A stretch of DNA of 10,605 nucleotides from CAYVFM01 sp964546375. GTDB taxonomy: Bacteria; Gemmatimonadota; Gemmatimonadetes; Palauibacterales; Palauibacteraceae. The position numbers were made by a program, and so were the translations under genes. The stretch spans positions 1-10,605 of the forward strand of contig CAZJJO010000070.1 in assembly GCA_964546375.1 (NCBI GenBank), read 5' to 3'. Below the pieces are notes generated by a model that worked only from the letters and a program-made list of their open reading frames with translations, made no database searches and was not told where the DNA came from. This document shows positions 5,135 to 10,605 of this stretch, in pieces. Position 1 is the stretch's first letter, and each line of letters begins with the position of its first letter.

Positions 5135-6838
5135 TCAGCCCTCCCCGTCCCGTTCGACGTCGTCGACGTCGGGGTCGCCCCCGTAGGCGGTGGCCTGCCC
5201 CACGCCCCGGCGGGCGCCGCCTCCGGCCCCGGCGGACGGCCCCGCCTCCCCCTCGCCGCCCCGGACCAGGTCCAGCAGGCCCGACAGCCGGCCGCCGAGC
5301 CCCCGGCCGTGCAGCAGCTTCACCAGCGCCCGGGACCAGGTCGCGCGGTGGGCGCCCGGGAACCAGTGGGGCTCGCGCTTCAGGGGGAAGCGGGGCTCGG
5401 CCTCGCTGCGCGCCCGGCTGAAGGCCCGCAGGCCCTCCTCGCCGTGGGCCCGGCCGAACCCGCTGTCCTTGACGCCGCCGAAGGGGAGGTCGGGGAGGCC
5501 GTAGTTGGTGAGGCAGTCGTTCAGCATCACCGAGCCCGCCTCCAGGCGCCGCCCCAGCCGCCACCCGCGCTCGCGGTCGTCCGTCCACACGTAGGCGTCC
5601 AGGCCGAACCGGGTGTCGTTGGCCAGCCGGACCGCCTCCTCCTCGTCGTCGAAGGGGAGCACCGGGAGCACGGGACCGAAGGTCTCCTCCCGGAAGACCT
5701 CCATCTCCGGCGTCACGTCGGCCAGGACGGTGGGCTCGTAGAACCGGCCCGGACCCTCCCGCCGCCGGCCGCCGGTCAGCACCCGGGCGCCGCGATCGCG
5801 GGCGTCCTCGACGTGCGCCTCCACCACCTCGATCTGCTCGGGCCGGGTGAGCGCCCCCAGGTCCGGCCCCTCCGATCGGGGCCCGGTCCGGAGGCGGCCG
5901 GTCTCCTCCGCCGCCATCTCCAGGAACCGATCGTAGACGCTCCGGTGCACCAGGCAGCGCTCCACCGACTGGCAGATCTGGCCGGCGTGGAAGAAGGCGC
6001 CCCAGACGGCCCCGGCCGCGGCCCGCTCGAGGTCGGCGTCGTCGAGGACGACCATCGGGTCCTTGCCGCCCAGCTCCAGGACCACCGGCGTCAGGTGCTC
6101 CGCCGCGGCCGCCATCACCTTCCGGCCGGTGGCGACGCTGCCGGTGAACGAGAGGACGTCCACGGGCGCGTCCACCACCGCCCGCCCCGTCGCCCCGGCC
6201 CCCGTGGCGACCTGCACCAGGTCCGGGTCCGGCAGCACCTCGGCCGCGATCTCCTCCAGGACGAGCGAGCTGAAGGGGGTGAGCTCGGAGGGCTTGAGCA
6301 GGACGGCGTTGCCGGCCGCCAGGGCCGCGGCGGCGGTCCCGGTGGAGATGACGAAGGGGAAGTTCCAGGGGGTGACGACGCCGGCCACGCCGTAGGGCTC
6401 CGGCACCACCCTTCCCCGGTGGGTGCCCGGCCCGAGCATCCGGTGGGTGCGGGGCGCCAGCACCTCGGGCGCGTGGTCGGCGACCCAGGCCAGGTGGTCG
6501 CAGGCGGGGTGGATCTCGCCGACGTGGACGTCGACGTCCGTCTTGCCGGTCTCCCGGGCCACCGTCTCGGCGACCTCGTCCATCCGCTCGACGATCCGGC
6601 GCCGGAGCCGGGACAGGTGGAGCGCGCGGTCCTCGACGGGCCGCCGGGCCCAGCTCCGCGCCGCCGCCCGCCCCGCCCGGGCCATGGCGCGGACCTCCTC
6701 GGGGCCGTGGATCGGGACCCGCCCGACGAGCTCGCCGGTGTCGGGGGCCCGGACCTCGAGCCGGTCCGGCACGCCTTCCCCGGTCCGGGAGCGCCCGGTC
6801 GCGGGGGCGTCGCGTCCGGTGTCTCGCGTGGCGCTCAT
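5135..6838 (-). CDS. NAD(P)-dependent aldehyde dehydrogenase with C-terminal tail
   Basis: ALDH-superfamily enzyme of 567 residues that oxidises an aldehyde to the acid. Complete active site: TPWNFP with Asn159, FTGS (231-234), general base Glu255 in ELGGKDP, and the nucleophile Cys289 in HAGQIC. EETFGPV (384-390) and LPFGGVKDSGFGR (451-463) complete the signature. The core resembles succinate-semialdehyde/long-chain or aryl-aldehyde groups; the substrate is not decidable. About 90 residues beyond the usual end (roughly 478-567) include FPLKREPHWFP, an amphipathic or hydrophobic stretch (502-526) that could touch the membrane, and a Gly/Ala-rich then acidic end. The N-terminus also has about 25 polar residues. 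Start ATG 6838 follows GGGAGGT by about 5 bases, in a 31-base gap after the lipoprotein gene. The SDR follows 4 bases downstream, so the pair is almost certainly co-transcribed. Confidence 0.93.
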   Translation of the reverse strand: MSATRDTGRDAPATGRSRTGEGVPDRLEVRAPDTGELVGRVPIHGPEEVRAMARAGRAAARSWARRPVEDRALHLSRLRRRIVERMDEVAETVARETGKTDVDVHVGEIHPACDHLAWVADHAPEVLAPRTHRMLGPGTHRGRVVPEPYGVAGVVTPWNFPFVISTGTAAAALAAGNAVLLKPSELTPFSSLVLEEIAAEVLPDPDLVQVATGAGATGRAVVDAPVDVLSFTGSVATGRKVMAAAAEHLTPVVLELGGKDPMVVLDDADLERAAAGAVWGAFFHAGQICQSVERCLVHRSVYDRFLEMAAEETGRLRTGPRSEGPDLGALTRPEQIEVVEAHVEDARDRGARVLTGGRRREGPGRFYEPTVLADVTPEMEVFREETFGPVLPVLPFDDEEEAVRLANDTRFGLDAYVWTDDRERGWRLGRRLEAGSVMLNDCLTNYGLPDLPFGGVKDSGFGRAHGEEGLRAFSRARSEAEPRFPLKREPHWFPGAHRATWSRALVKLLHGRGLGGRLSGLLDLVRGGEGEAGPSAGAGGGARRGVGQATAYGGDPDVDDVERDGEG

Positions 6839-6844
6839 GGTCGA

Positions 6845-6856
6845 CCTCCCGGGAGG
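6845..6856 (-). promoter_or_regulatory. Palindrome containing the aldehyde dehydrogenase ribosome site
   Basis: CCTCCCGGGAGG is a perfect 12-base palindrome whose second half is the ribosome binding site. Its first half is therefore an anti-Shine-Dalgarno copy. With a minimal loop only about 4 base pairs could form, so sequestration is weak at best. Confidence 0.35.
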
Positions 6857-6869
6857 CCGGTTCGCGGGC

Positions 6870-7412
6870 TCAGCTCCCCCCGTCTCCCCCGGCCGGCTCC
6901 GGGTCGGACGAGCTGTGGTCGTGGACGATCTTCCATCCCTCCCCCGTCTGCTGCAGCACCAGCGTGAAGGGGCCCGAGCCGGTGACCTCGCCCCCCTCGT
7001 GGAGGATCCAGCGGGCGACGCCCACCGCCACGTCGTCGGCCACCCGGCGGACGGAGAGGTCCTCGAAGCGGAGGCTGTCCCGCGCCGCGTCCGGCTCGAA
7101 GCGGGGGGCGTAGCGCTGGCGGATGGCGTCGAAGCCCCGCTCGCGGCCGGTGCTCCCCACGTAGGTGGTCTGCGAGTCCTGCTTGTAGACCGCCATGAAC
7201 GCGTCCAGGTCGCCGCGGTTCCAGCCCGCCGCCGAGGCGTCGAGCATCGCCCGCACCCGCGCCTCCAGCCCCGGGCCCGTCTCGGTCTCCTCCAGCTGCG
7301 CGCGGTCCGCCTCCTCGACCCAGCAGCCGGCGGCCGCCAGGACCACGAGCAGCCCCCCGGCCGCGGCGGCCAGCGTCCGCCGGAGCCGCGCGACGGTCGC
7401 CCGCTCCCTCAA
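6870..7412 (-). CDS. SnoaL/DUF4440-like (NTF2-fold) lipoprotein, TTG start
   Basis: Predicted small exported lipoprotein of 180 residues. Residues 1-30 form a signal peptide: Arg-rich start, hydrophobic LAAAAGGLLVVLAAAGC, lipidated Cys30. The mature part resembles NTF2-fold SnoaL/DUF4440 proteins: a helix with AAGWNRGDLDAFMAVY (61-76), then FDAIRQRYAPRF and a closing strand TGEGWKIVHDHSS. Such proteins bind small ligands or act as steroid-isomerase-like enzymes; no specific activity can be assigned. The chosen TTG 7412 overlaps the stop of the preceding gene as TTGA and has GGGGAGG four bases upstream (7417-7423). An in-frame ATG at 7478 would add 22 Gly/Arg/Pro residues before the signal peptide and lies deep in the preceding gene, so it is unlikely. 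Translational coupling to the adenosyltransferase is expected. Its place before the aldehyde dehydrogenase may be only positional. Confidence 0.78.
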   Translation of the reverse strand: MRERATVARLRRTLAAAAGGLLVVLAAAGCWVEEADRAQLEETETGPGLEARVRAMLDASAAGWNRGDLDAFMAVYKQDSQTTYVGSTGRERGFDAIRQRYAPRFEPDAARDSLRFEDLSVRRVADDVAVGVARWILHEGGEVTGSGPFTLVLQQTGEGWKIVHDHSSSDPEPAGGDGGS

Positions 7413-8032
7413 CCGTCCTCCCCGGGTCCGTCTCCCTCGGCCCCCTCCCGGGACCCGCGGCGGCGCACCGGCTCCCACTCGGTCTCCGGCGCCCCCGCCC
7501 GGCGGTTCGCCGCCCGCGCCAGGGTGAAGAGCAAATCGGACAGGCGGTTGAGGTAGGGGAGGACCGGGTCGGCCAGCCCCTCGTGCTCGCGGGCCATGCG
7601 CACCACCGCCCGCTCGGCCCGCCGGCAGACGGTGCGGGCCGCGTGGAGCTGGGCCCCGGCCGGGCTGCCGCCCGGCAGGAGGAAGGCGTCCAGCTCGGGC
7701 AGCTCGGCGTCCAGCTCGTCGATCCAGGCCTCCAGGTCCTCCACCCGGCCCGGCGGGAAGTCGGGGACCAGCCCCTTCTCCCGGGCCCGCTCGGGGTCGG
7801 CGGCGGCCAGCCGCGCCCCCACCGCGAAGAGGTCGTCCTGGATCCGCTTCAGGCGGCGGTCCTCCAGCAGGGTCTCGCCCTCCCGCCGGGCCAGCGAGCG
7901 GGCCAGCCCCACCGCCGCGTTCAGCTCGTCCACGGTGCCGTAGGCGTCCACGCGGGGGTCCGCCTTCGGGACCCGGTCCCCGCCGAGCAGGCCGGTCTCG
8001 CCCTCGTCGCCTCGCCGCGTGTAGATCTTCAT
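7409..8032 (-). CDS. pduO: PduO-type cob(I)alamin adenosyltransferase
   Basis: Transfers the adenosyl group of ATP to cob(I)alamin, making coenzyme B12 in the cytoplasm; 207 residues, within the family's usual range. The N-terminal ATP-binding motif KIYTRRGDEGETGLLGG is at 2-18. YGTVDELNA (31-39), IQDDLFAVGARLA (64-76), the arginine-rich helix with HAARTVCRRAER (130-141) and YLNRLSDLLFTLAR (160-173) all match the family. The tail after about 185 is Glu/Gly-rich and not conserved. Start ATG 8032 has GAGGG four bases upstream, with 22 bases between it and the glcE stop; upstream in-frame codons fall in glcE and do not resemble the family. No B12-dependent enzyme or cobalamin biosynthesis gene is nearby, so the adenosylcobalamin user is elsewhere. 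The lipoprotein gene overlaps its stop. Confidence 0.95.
   Translation of the reverse strand: MKIYTRRGDEGETGLLGGDRVPKADPRVDAYGTVDELNAAVGLARSLARREGETLLEDRRLKRIQDDLFAVGARLAAADPERAREKGLVPDFPPGRVEDLEAWIDELDAELPELDAFLLPGGSPAGAQLHAARTVCRRAERAVVRMAREHEGLADPVLPYLNRLSDLLFTLARAANRRAGAPETEWEPVRRRGSREGAEGDGPGEDG
7417..7423 (-). promoter_or_regulatory. Ribosome binding site deciding the TTG start of the SnoaL-like lipoprotein
   Basis: GGGGAGG lies four bases before TTG 7412, inside the last codons of the adenosyltransferase gene. It supports the TTG over the ATG at 7478. Confidence 0.6.
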
Positions 8033-8043
8033 CGGACCCTCAA

Positions 8044-8049
8044 AGTATA
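8044..8049 (-). promoter_or_regulatory. Candidate -10 element upstream of the adenosyltransferase gene
   Basis: TATACT matches the sigma-70 -10 consensus at five of six bases and stands in an AT-rich island (CTATACTTTGAG) in otherwise GC-rich DNA. The best -35 candidate at about 17 bases spacing (CTGTCC, 8067-8072) matches only three of six. A start point 7 bases downstream would leave almost no leader and remove most of the GAGGG ribosome site, which argues against simple use. Weak candidate. Confidence 0.3.
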
Positions 8050-8054
8050 GGCGC

Positions 8055-9269
8055 TCACAGGTAGCCGGACAGCCAGTGCCGCGGGCGTCCCTCCAGGGCG
8101 TCCAGCACCCGTCGCTCGAGCCGACGGGCCCCGGGCGGCCGCCGGCGCTCCGCCGCGGCCAGCTCCCGGGCCGAGCCGCGCTCGATCCGGTCGAGCGCCT
8201 CCCCGGCCGCCTCCAGCAGGCGGCCCAGCGGGGCGGGCGGCTCCTCCGCCGGGCCCCGCCCGCCCGCCTCCGGGGCCGGCGGGCCCTCCCGGCGGTAGAC
8301 GCACCGGAGGGCGCCGGCCAGGGGGCGGACCGCCGTCCGGACCTCGTGCTCGCCCAGGGCGTCGACCACCCGGCGGGCGGCGGCGCCGAGAGCGGTCCGG
8401 CCCGGCCGGACGGTCGCCGCGCTCGTCCCGGGGCTCCGCCGGCCGGGGTCGGGCTCGCGCTCCGGCGCCGGCCGGGCCGGATCGAGGCCCTCGCGGCTCG
8501 CCCCCGCCTCCAGCCCCAGCTCCGGGGCACGGGCGGCCAGGCGCTCCGACCGCTCGTCCACCGAGGCCTCCGGGCCGATCAGCCACGCCTCGATCCCCCC
8601 GTCCCCCGCCGCGGGGCCCCGCGTCCACCGGAGGGCGTCGGGGCGGACCCGGGCGTCGACGTCGGAGGTCGCCAGGCGGCCGGCCGCCGCGGCGGCGTCG
8701 CCGTCGTCGGGGACCAGCTCCACGGCCCGGGCCGCCGCGGGGCGGGGCCAGACGCGGAAGACGGCCCGGTGGAGCACGCCCAGGCGCCCGAGCGATCCGA
8801 CCGCGGCCCGGGTCATCCCGTAGCCGGCCACGTCCTTCATCACCGCGCGCCCCCACCGCGCCCGCGTGCCGGTCCAGGTCACCAGCTCGCAGGCCAGCAT
8901 CTGGCGGCCCAGGTCGCCGAACGAGAGGTCCCAGGGCCCGGACGATCCGGCGGCCACCGCCCCGCCGACCGACCGGTCGAGCGCCGCTCCGCCCGCCGCC
9001 AGCCACAGGCCCTCCTCGGCCAGCGAGCGCTGGAGATCGACGATCCGGACCCCCGCCGGGACGGAGACGGTGAGGTCGCGGGGGCGGAGGTCGGGCGGGC
9101 CGTCCAGCGCCGTCGTCGAGAGGACGACCGCCTCGCCCGCCGCGGGCAGGCGGCGGACCGCCTCCGGCGGACCCGGGGCGCCGGTGGCCAGGGCCGGCGC
9201 GTCCCGGCCCGCCCGCTCGCGCACCAGCTCGGCCAGCTCGTCCGGGGTCTCCGGGATCAGCCAGTCCAC
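8055..9269 (-). CDS. glcE: Glycolate oxidase FAD-binding subunit GlcE
   Basis: Second flavin-type subunit of the membrane-associated glycolate oxidase (GlcDEF), which oxidises glycolate to glyoxylate. The protein has 404 residues. The FAD-binding PCMH-type domain covers about 20-180: LSTTALDG (50-57), VGGAVAAGSSGP (101-112), KDVAGY (145-150) and GSLGRLGVL (158-166), the last two being GlcE hallmarks. The C-terminal half is rich in Pro, Arg and Gly (about 260-350) and ends in HWLSGYL; the usual terminal NPGR-like motif of the family is not seen. The start is GTG, with only a weak GGGGAAG six to seven bases upstream. It follows the 91-residue gene after 85 bases. No glcF follows. Identity as a GlcE-like FAD protein is solid; glycolate as the substrate is inferred from the pairing with glcD, and D-lactate or another 2-hydroxy acid remains possible. 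Confidence 0.85.
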   Translation of the reverse strand: MDWLIPETPDELAELVRERAGRDAPALATGAPGPPEAVRRLPAAGEAVVLSTTALDGPPDLRPRDLTVSVPAGVRIVDLQRSLAEEGLWLAAGGAALDRSVGGAVAAGSSGPWDLSFGDLGRQMLACELVTWTGTRARWGRAVMKDVAGYGMTRAAVGSLGRLGVLHRAVFRVWPRPAAARAVELVPDDGDAAAAAGRLATSDVDARVRPDALRWTRGPAAGDGGIEAWLIGPEASVDERSERLAARAPELGLEAGASREGLDPARPAPEREPDPGRRSPGTSAATVRPGRTALGAAARRVVDALGEHEVRTAVRPLAGALRCVYRREGPPAPEAGGRGPAEEPPAPLGRLLEAAGEALDRIERGSARELAAAERRRPPGARRLERRVLDALEGRPRHWLSGYL

Positions 9270-9354
9270 GGCGGGCTTCCCCGGGTCTCGGGGCGGGCGC
9301 CGGCGGCGGGGGGGCCGGCCCGGCGGGTCCGGCCGGTCGCCGGCGGGGCGGGCG
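9270..9354 (-). other. 85-base gap before glcE
   Basis: Almost pure G/C spacer between the 91-residue gene and glcE. It contains a 6-bp inverted repeat, GGCCGG (9313-9318) with CCGGCC (9329-9334). No promoter or small gene is evident. Confidence 0.3.
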
Positions 9355-9630
9355 TCAGGACCGCGCCTCGCGCAGGAGCTCGCGGAGCCGGTCGGGGTCG
9401 CCGGCCAGGGCGTCCGCGCGGTCCTCCACCTCCGGCCGGTCGTCGGCCGGGTCGAGCTGGACGAACTCGGCGTCCGACCCCTCGTCCTCCAGGTAGGAGA
9501 GGGTCAGCCGGTAGCCCTCCACGCCGGTGGCCTTCTTGGCGGTGAGGTCCACCGTCCAGGTCGTGTCCAGGGCCTCCAGGCCGTCGGAGACCCGGCGCTC
9601 GATCTGGTCGCTCTTCCGGTACCTGGCCAT
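9355..9630 (-). CDS. 91-residue protein of unknown function between glcD and glcE
   Basis: I do not recognise this protein. It has 91 residues, no signal peptide and no membrane segment, so it is probably cytoplasmic. The N-terminus (MARYRKSDQIERRVSDGLEA) is charged and likely helical. The middle (about 22-60) alternates like beta strands: TWTVDLTAKK, YRLTLSYLE, AEFVQLD. The C-terminal third is acidic (PADDRPEVEDRADAL) and closes with a probable helix LRELLREARS. No Cys or His occurs, so no obvious metal or redox site. Its ATG directly follows the glcD TAG with no base between, and a purine-rich GGGAGGGACGGGAC lies upstream in the glcD end, so translation is likely coupled to glcD. Codon use matches the neighbours. 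A small accessory or assembly factor for the flavoprotein complex is possible, from position only. Confidence 0.75.
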   Translation of the reverse strand: MARYRKSDQIERRVSDGLEALDTTWTVDLTAKKATGVEGYRLTLSYLEDEGSDAEFVQLDPADDRPEVEDRADALAGDPDRLRELLREARS

Positions 9631-10605
9631 CTAGTTCGTCCCGTCCCTCCCGTCGGCCTCCGGCAGGACCTTGCCGGGGTTGCAGCGGCCGTCGGGGTCG
9701 AAGGCTCGCTTCACCCGACGCTGGAGCCGGAGCTCGTCGCGGCTGAAGATAAGCGTCATCAGGCTCTTCTTGTCCAGGCCGACGCCGTGCTCGCCGGTGA
9801 TGGTGCCGCCGGCCTCGACGCACAGCCGGGCGATCCGGCCGGTGGCCTCGTGGACCCGCTCGAGCTGCTCGGGATCGGAGGCGTCGAAGAGGAAGTTGGG
9901 GTGGAGGTTCCCGTCGCCGGCGTGGAAGAAGTTCACCACCCGCAGGTCGAGCTCGTCGGCGATCGCACGGACCCGGGGGAGCAGGTCGGGCAGGGCCGTC
10001 CGCGGCACCGTCATGTCCTGGACCAGCACCGACGGGGCCAGCGGCTCGAGGGCGTGGTAGGCCTCCCGGCGGGCCTTCCAGAGCCGCTCGCGCTGGCCGG
10101 GGTCCGCGGCGGCCAGGATCTCGCGCGCCCCCGCCGCCGTCAGCGCCTCGCCGGCCGCCAGCAGGTCGGCCTCGGCCTCCGACGCGAACCCCTCGGTCTC
10201 GACGATCAGCGCCGCCGCCACGTCGGTGGGGAGGCCGGCGGCGTGGGGCGAGTCCTCCACGGCCCGCAGGGCGGCGCCGTCCATCAGCTCCAGCGCCACC
10301 GGGACCACCCGGGCGAGGATCTCGCTCACCGCCCGCCCGGCGTCCTCCAGCGAGTCGAACAGCGCCAGCGCCGTCCGCACCTCCGGCGGCCGGGGCACCA
10401 GGCGCACCTCGACCCGGCTCACCACGCCCAGCGTGCCCTCCGAGCCGACGAAGAGGCCGGCCAGGTCGAGCCCGCCGTCGGCGCCCCGGCCCAGCTCGAC
10501 CGGCTCGCCGTCGGGCAGCACCACCTCCAGGCCCAGCAGGTGGTCGGCCGTGACCCCGTGGCGCAGGCAGTGGGGGCCGCCGGCGCCGGTGGCCACGTTG
10601 CCGCC
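9631..10605 (-). CDS. glcD: Glycolate oxidase FAD subunit GlcD (5' end outside window)
   Basis: C-terminal 324 residues of a GlcD-type FAD-linked oxidase, the catalytic subunit that oxidises glycolate (or a related 2-hydroxy acid such as D-lactate). The reading frame is open to the right edge, so roughly the first 150 residues with the first FAD-binding part are missing. Visible residues start in the PCMH domain: GGNVATGAGG (1-10), HGVTADHLLGLEVVLPDGE, and GSEGTLGV (54-61). The FAD-oxidase C-terminal domain carries HAGDGNLHP (228-236), the TGEHGVG substrate/FAD site (270-276) and the closing CNPGK motif (308-312). The last codons are followed at once by the ATG of the 91-residue gene. An internal GTG at 10596 is not the real start. 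A GlcE subunit lies two genes on; no GlcF is visible, though it could be upstream outside the window. Confidence 0.92.
   Translation of the reverse strand, partial: GGNVATGAGGPHCLRHGVTADHLLGLEVVLPDGEPVELGRGADGGLDLAGLFVGSEGTLGVVSRVEVRLVPRPPEVRTALALFDSLEDAGRAVSEILARVVPVALELMDGAALRAVEDSPHAAGLPTDVAAALIVETEGFASEAEADLLAAGEALTAAGAREILAAADPGQRERLWKARREAYHALEPLAPSVLVQDMTVPRTALPDLLPRVRAIADELDLRVVNFFHAGDGNLHPNFLFDASDPEQLERVHEATGRIARLCVEAGGTITGEHGVGLDKKSLMTLIFSRDELRLQRRVKRAFDPDGRCNPGKVLPEADGRDGTN

Noticed and set aside
4865..6967. Plus-strand open frame of 700 codons opposite the aldehyde dehydrogenase
   Set aside because: It is antisense to a gene with a complete ALDH active site, is rich in Pro/Gly/Arg/Ala/His and shows no domain. 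Long antisense frames arise from high GC at third codon positions.
7413..7478. ATG 7478 as the start of the SnoaL-like lipoprotein
   Set aside because: It would put 22 Gly/Arg/Pro residues in front of a normal signal peptide and overlap the preceding gene by 70 bases.
8029..9006. Minus-strand Gly/Arg/Pro-rich frame inside glcE
   Set aside because: Overlaps glcE in another frame and lacks any domain; the glcE frame carries the family motifs.
8076..9545. Plus-strand open frame of 489 codons opposite glcE
   Set aside because: Antisense to a clear GlcE and most of the 91-residue gene; no motif.
1..10605. Mobile element, phage, CRISPR or defence system
   Set aside because: No transposase, integrase, terminal inverted repeats, spaced direct repeats or defence domains were seen; all genes look like chromosomal metabolic or membrane genes with uniform composition.
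1..10605. tRNA, rRNA or riboswitch, including a cobalamin riboswitch near the adenosyltransferase gene
   Set aside because: The gap before the adenosyltransferase gene is only 22 bases, too short for a cobalamin riboswitch, and no tRNA or rRNA-like sequence was recognised.

Overview
All 13 genes recognised in this 10.6 kb window lie on the minus strand, so transcription runs from high to low coordinates. The DNA is extremely GC-rich, roughly three quarters G+C by eye. Almost every third codon position is G or C, which leaves long meaningless open frames on the plus strand. Two predicted lipoproteins with lipobox-like signal peptides suggest a diderm (outer-membrane) bacterium. Their acidic composition and the gene set resemble Gemmatimonadota-like or other high-GC environmental bacteria. 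That placement is inferred from style only; the window has no rRNA or marker gene.

In transcription order, the right part (10605 to about 8055) carries a glycolate-oxidase-type FAD subunit glcD (5' end outside the window), a 91-residue protein of unknown function starting directly at the glcD stop, and a second FAD subunit glcE. The iron-sulfur partner glcF is not in the window and does not follow glcE. Next come a PduO-type cobalamin adenosyltransferase (7409-8032), a small SnoaL/DUF4440-like lipoprotein with a TTG start overlapping the upstream stop (6870-7412), an aldehyde dehydrogenase with a long C-terminal tail (5135-6838), a classical short-chain dehydrogenase (4417-5130), and a beta-propeller (SMP-30/NHL-like) lipoprotein (3515-4420). 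That last gene has no ATG, GTG or TTG start before its signal peptide and appears to start at a CTG overlapping the stop of the dehydrogenase. Tight spacing and stop/start overlaps suggest one long transcription unit or a few overlapping ones. The shared theme is oxidation of hydroxy acids, alcohols and aldehydes.

The left part (3359 to 1) is more loosely spaced. It holds an FAD/NAD(P) ferredoxin-reductase/AIF-type oxidoreductase, a single-domain DUF59/MIP18 Fe-S assembly protein, a DCC-family (DUF393) thiol-redox protein, the membrane protein FxsA and a DoxX-family membrane protein cut by the window edge. Gaps here are 66 to 185 bases. Four of the hairpins found are in these gaps, and none has a following U-tract. 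The group looks like redox and membrane housekeeping, not one defined pathway.

I found no tRNA, rRNA, CRISPR array, insertion sequence, integrase or phage gene, and no gene-free stretch above 300 bases. I do not see a clear new multi-gene system. The points most worth a second look are the orphan protein between glcD and glcE, the absence of glcF beside them, the apparent CTG start, and the hairpins between genes.
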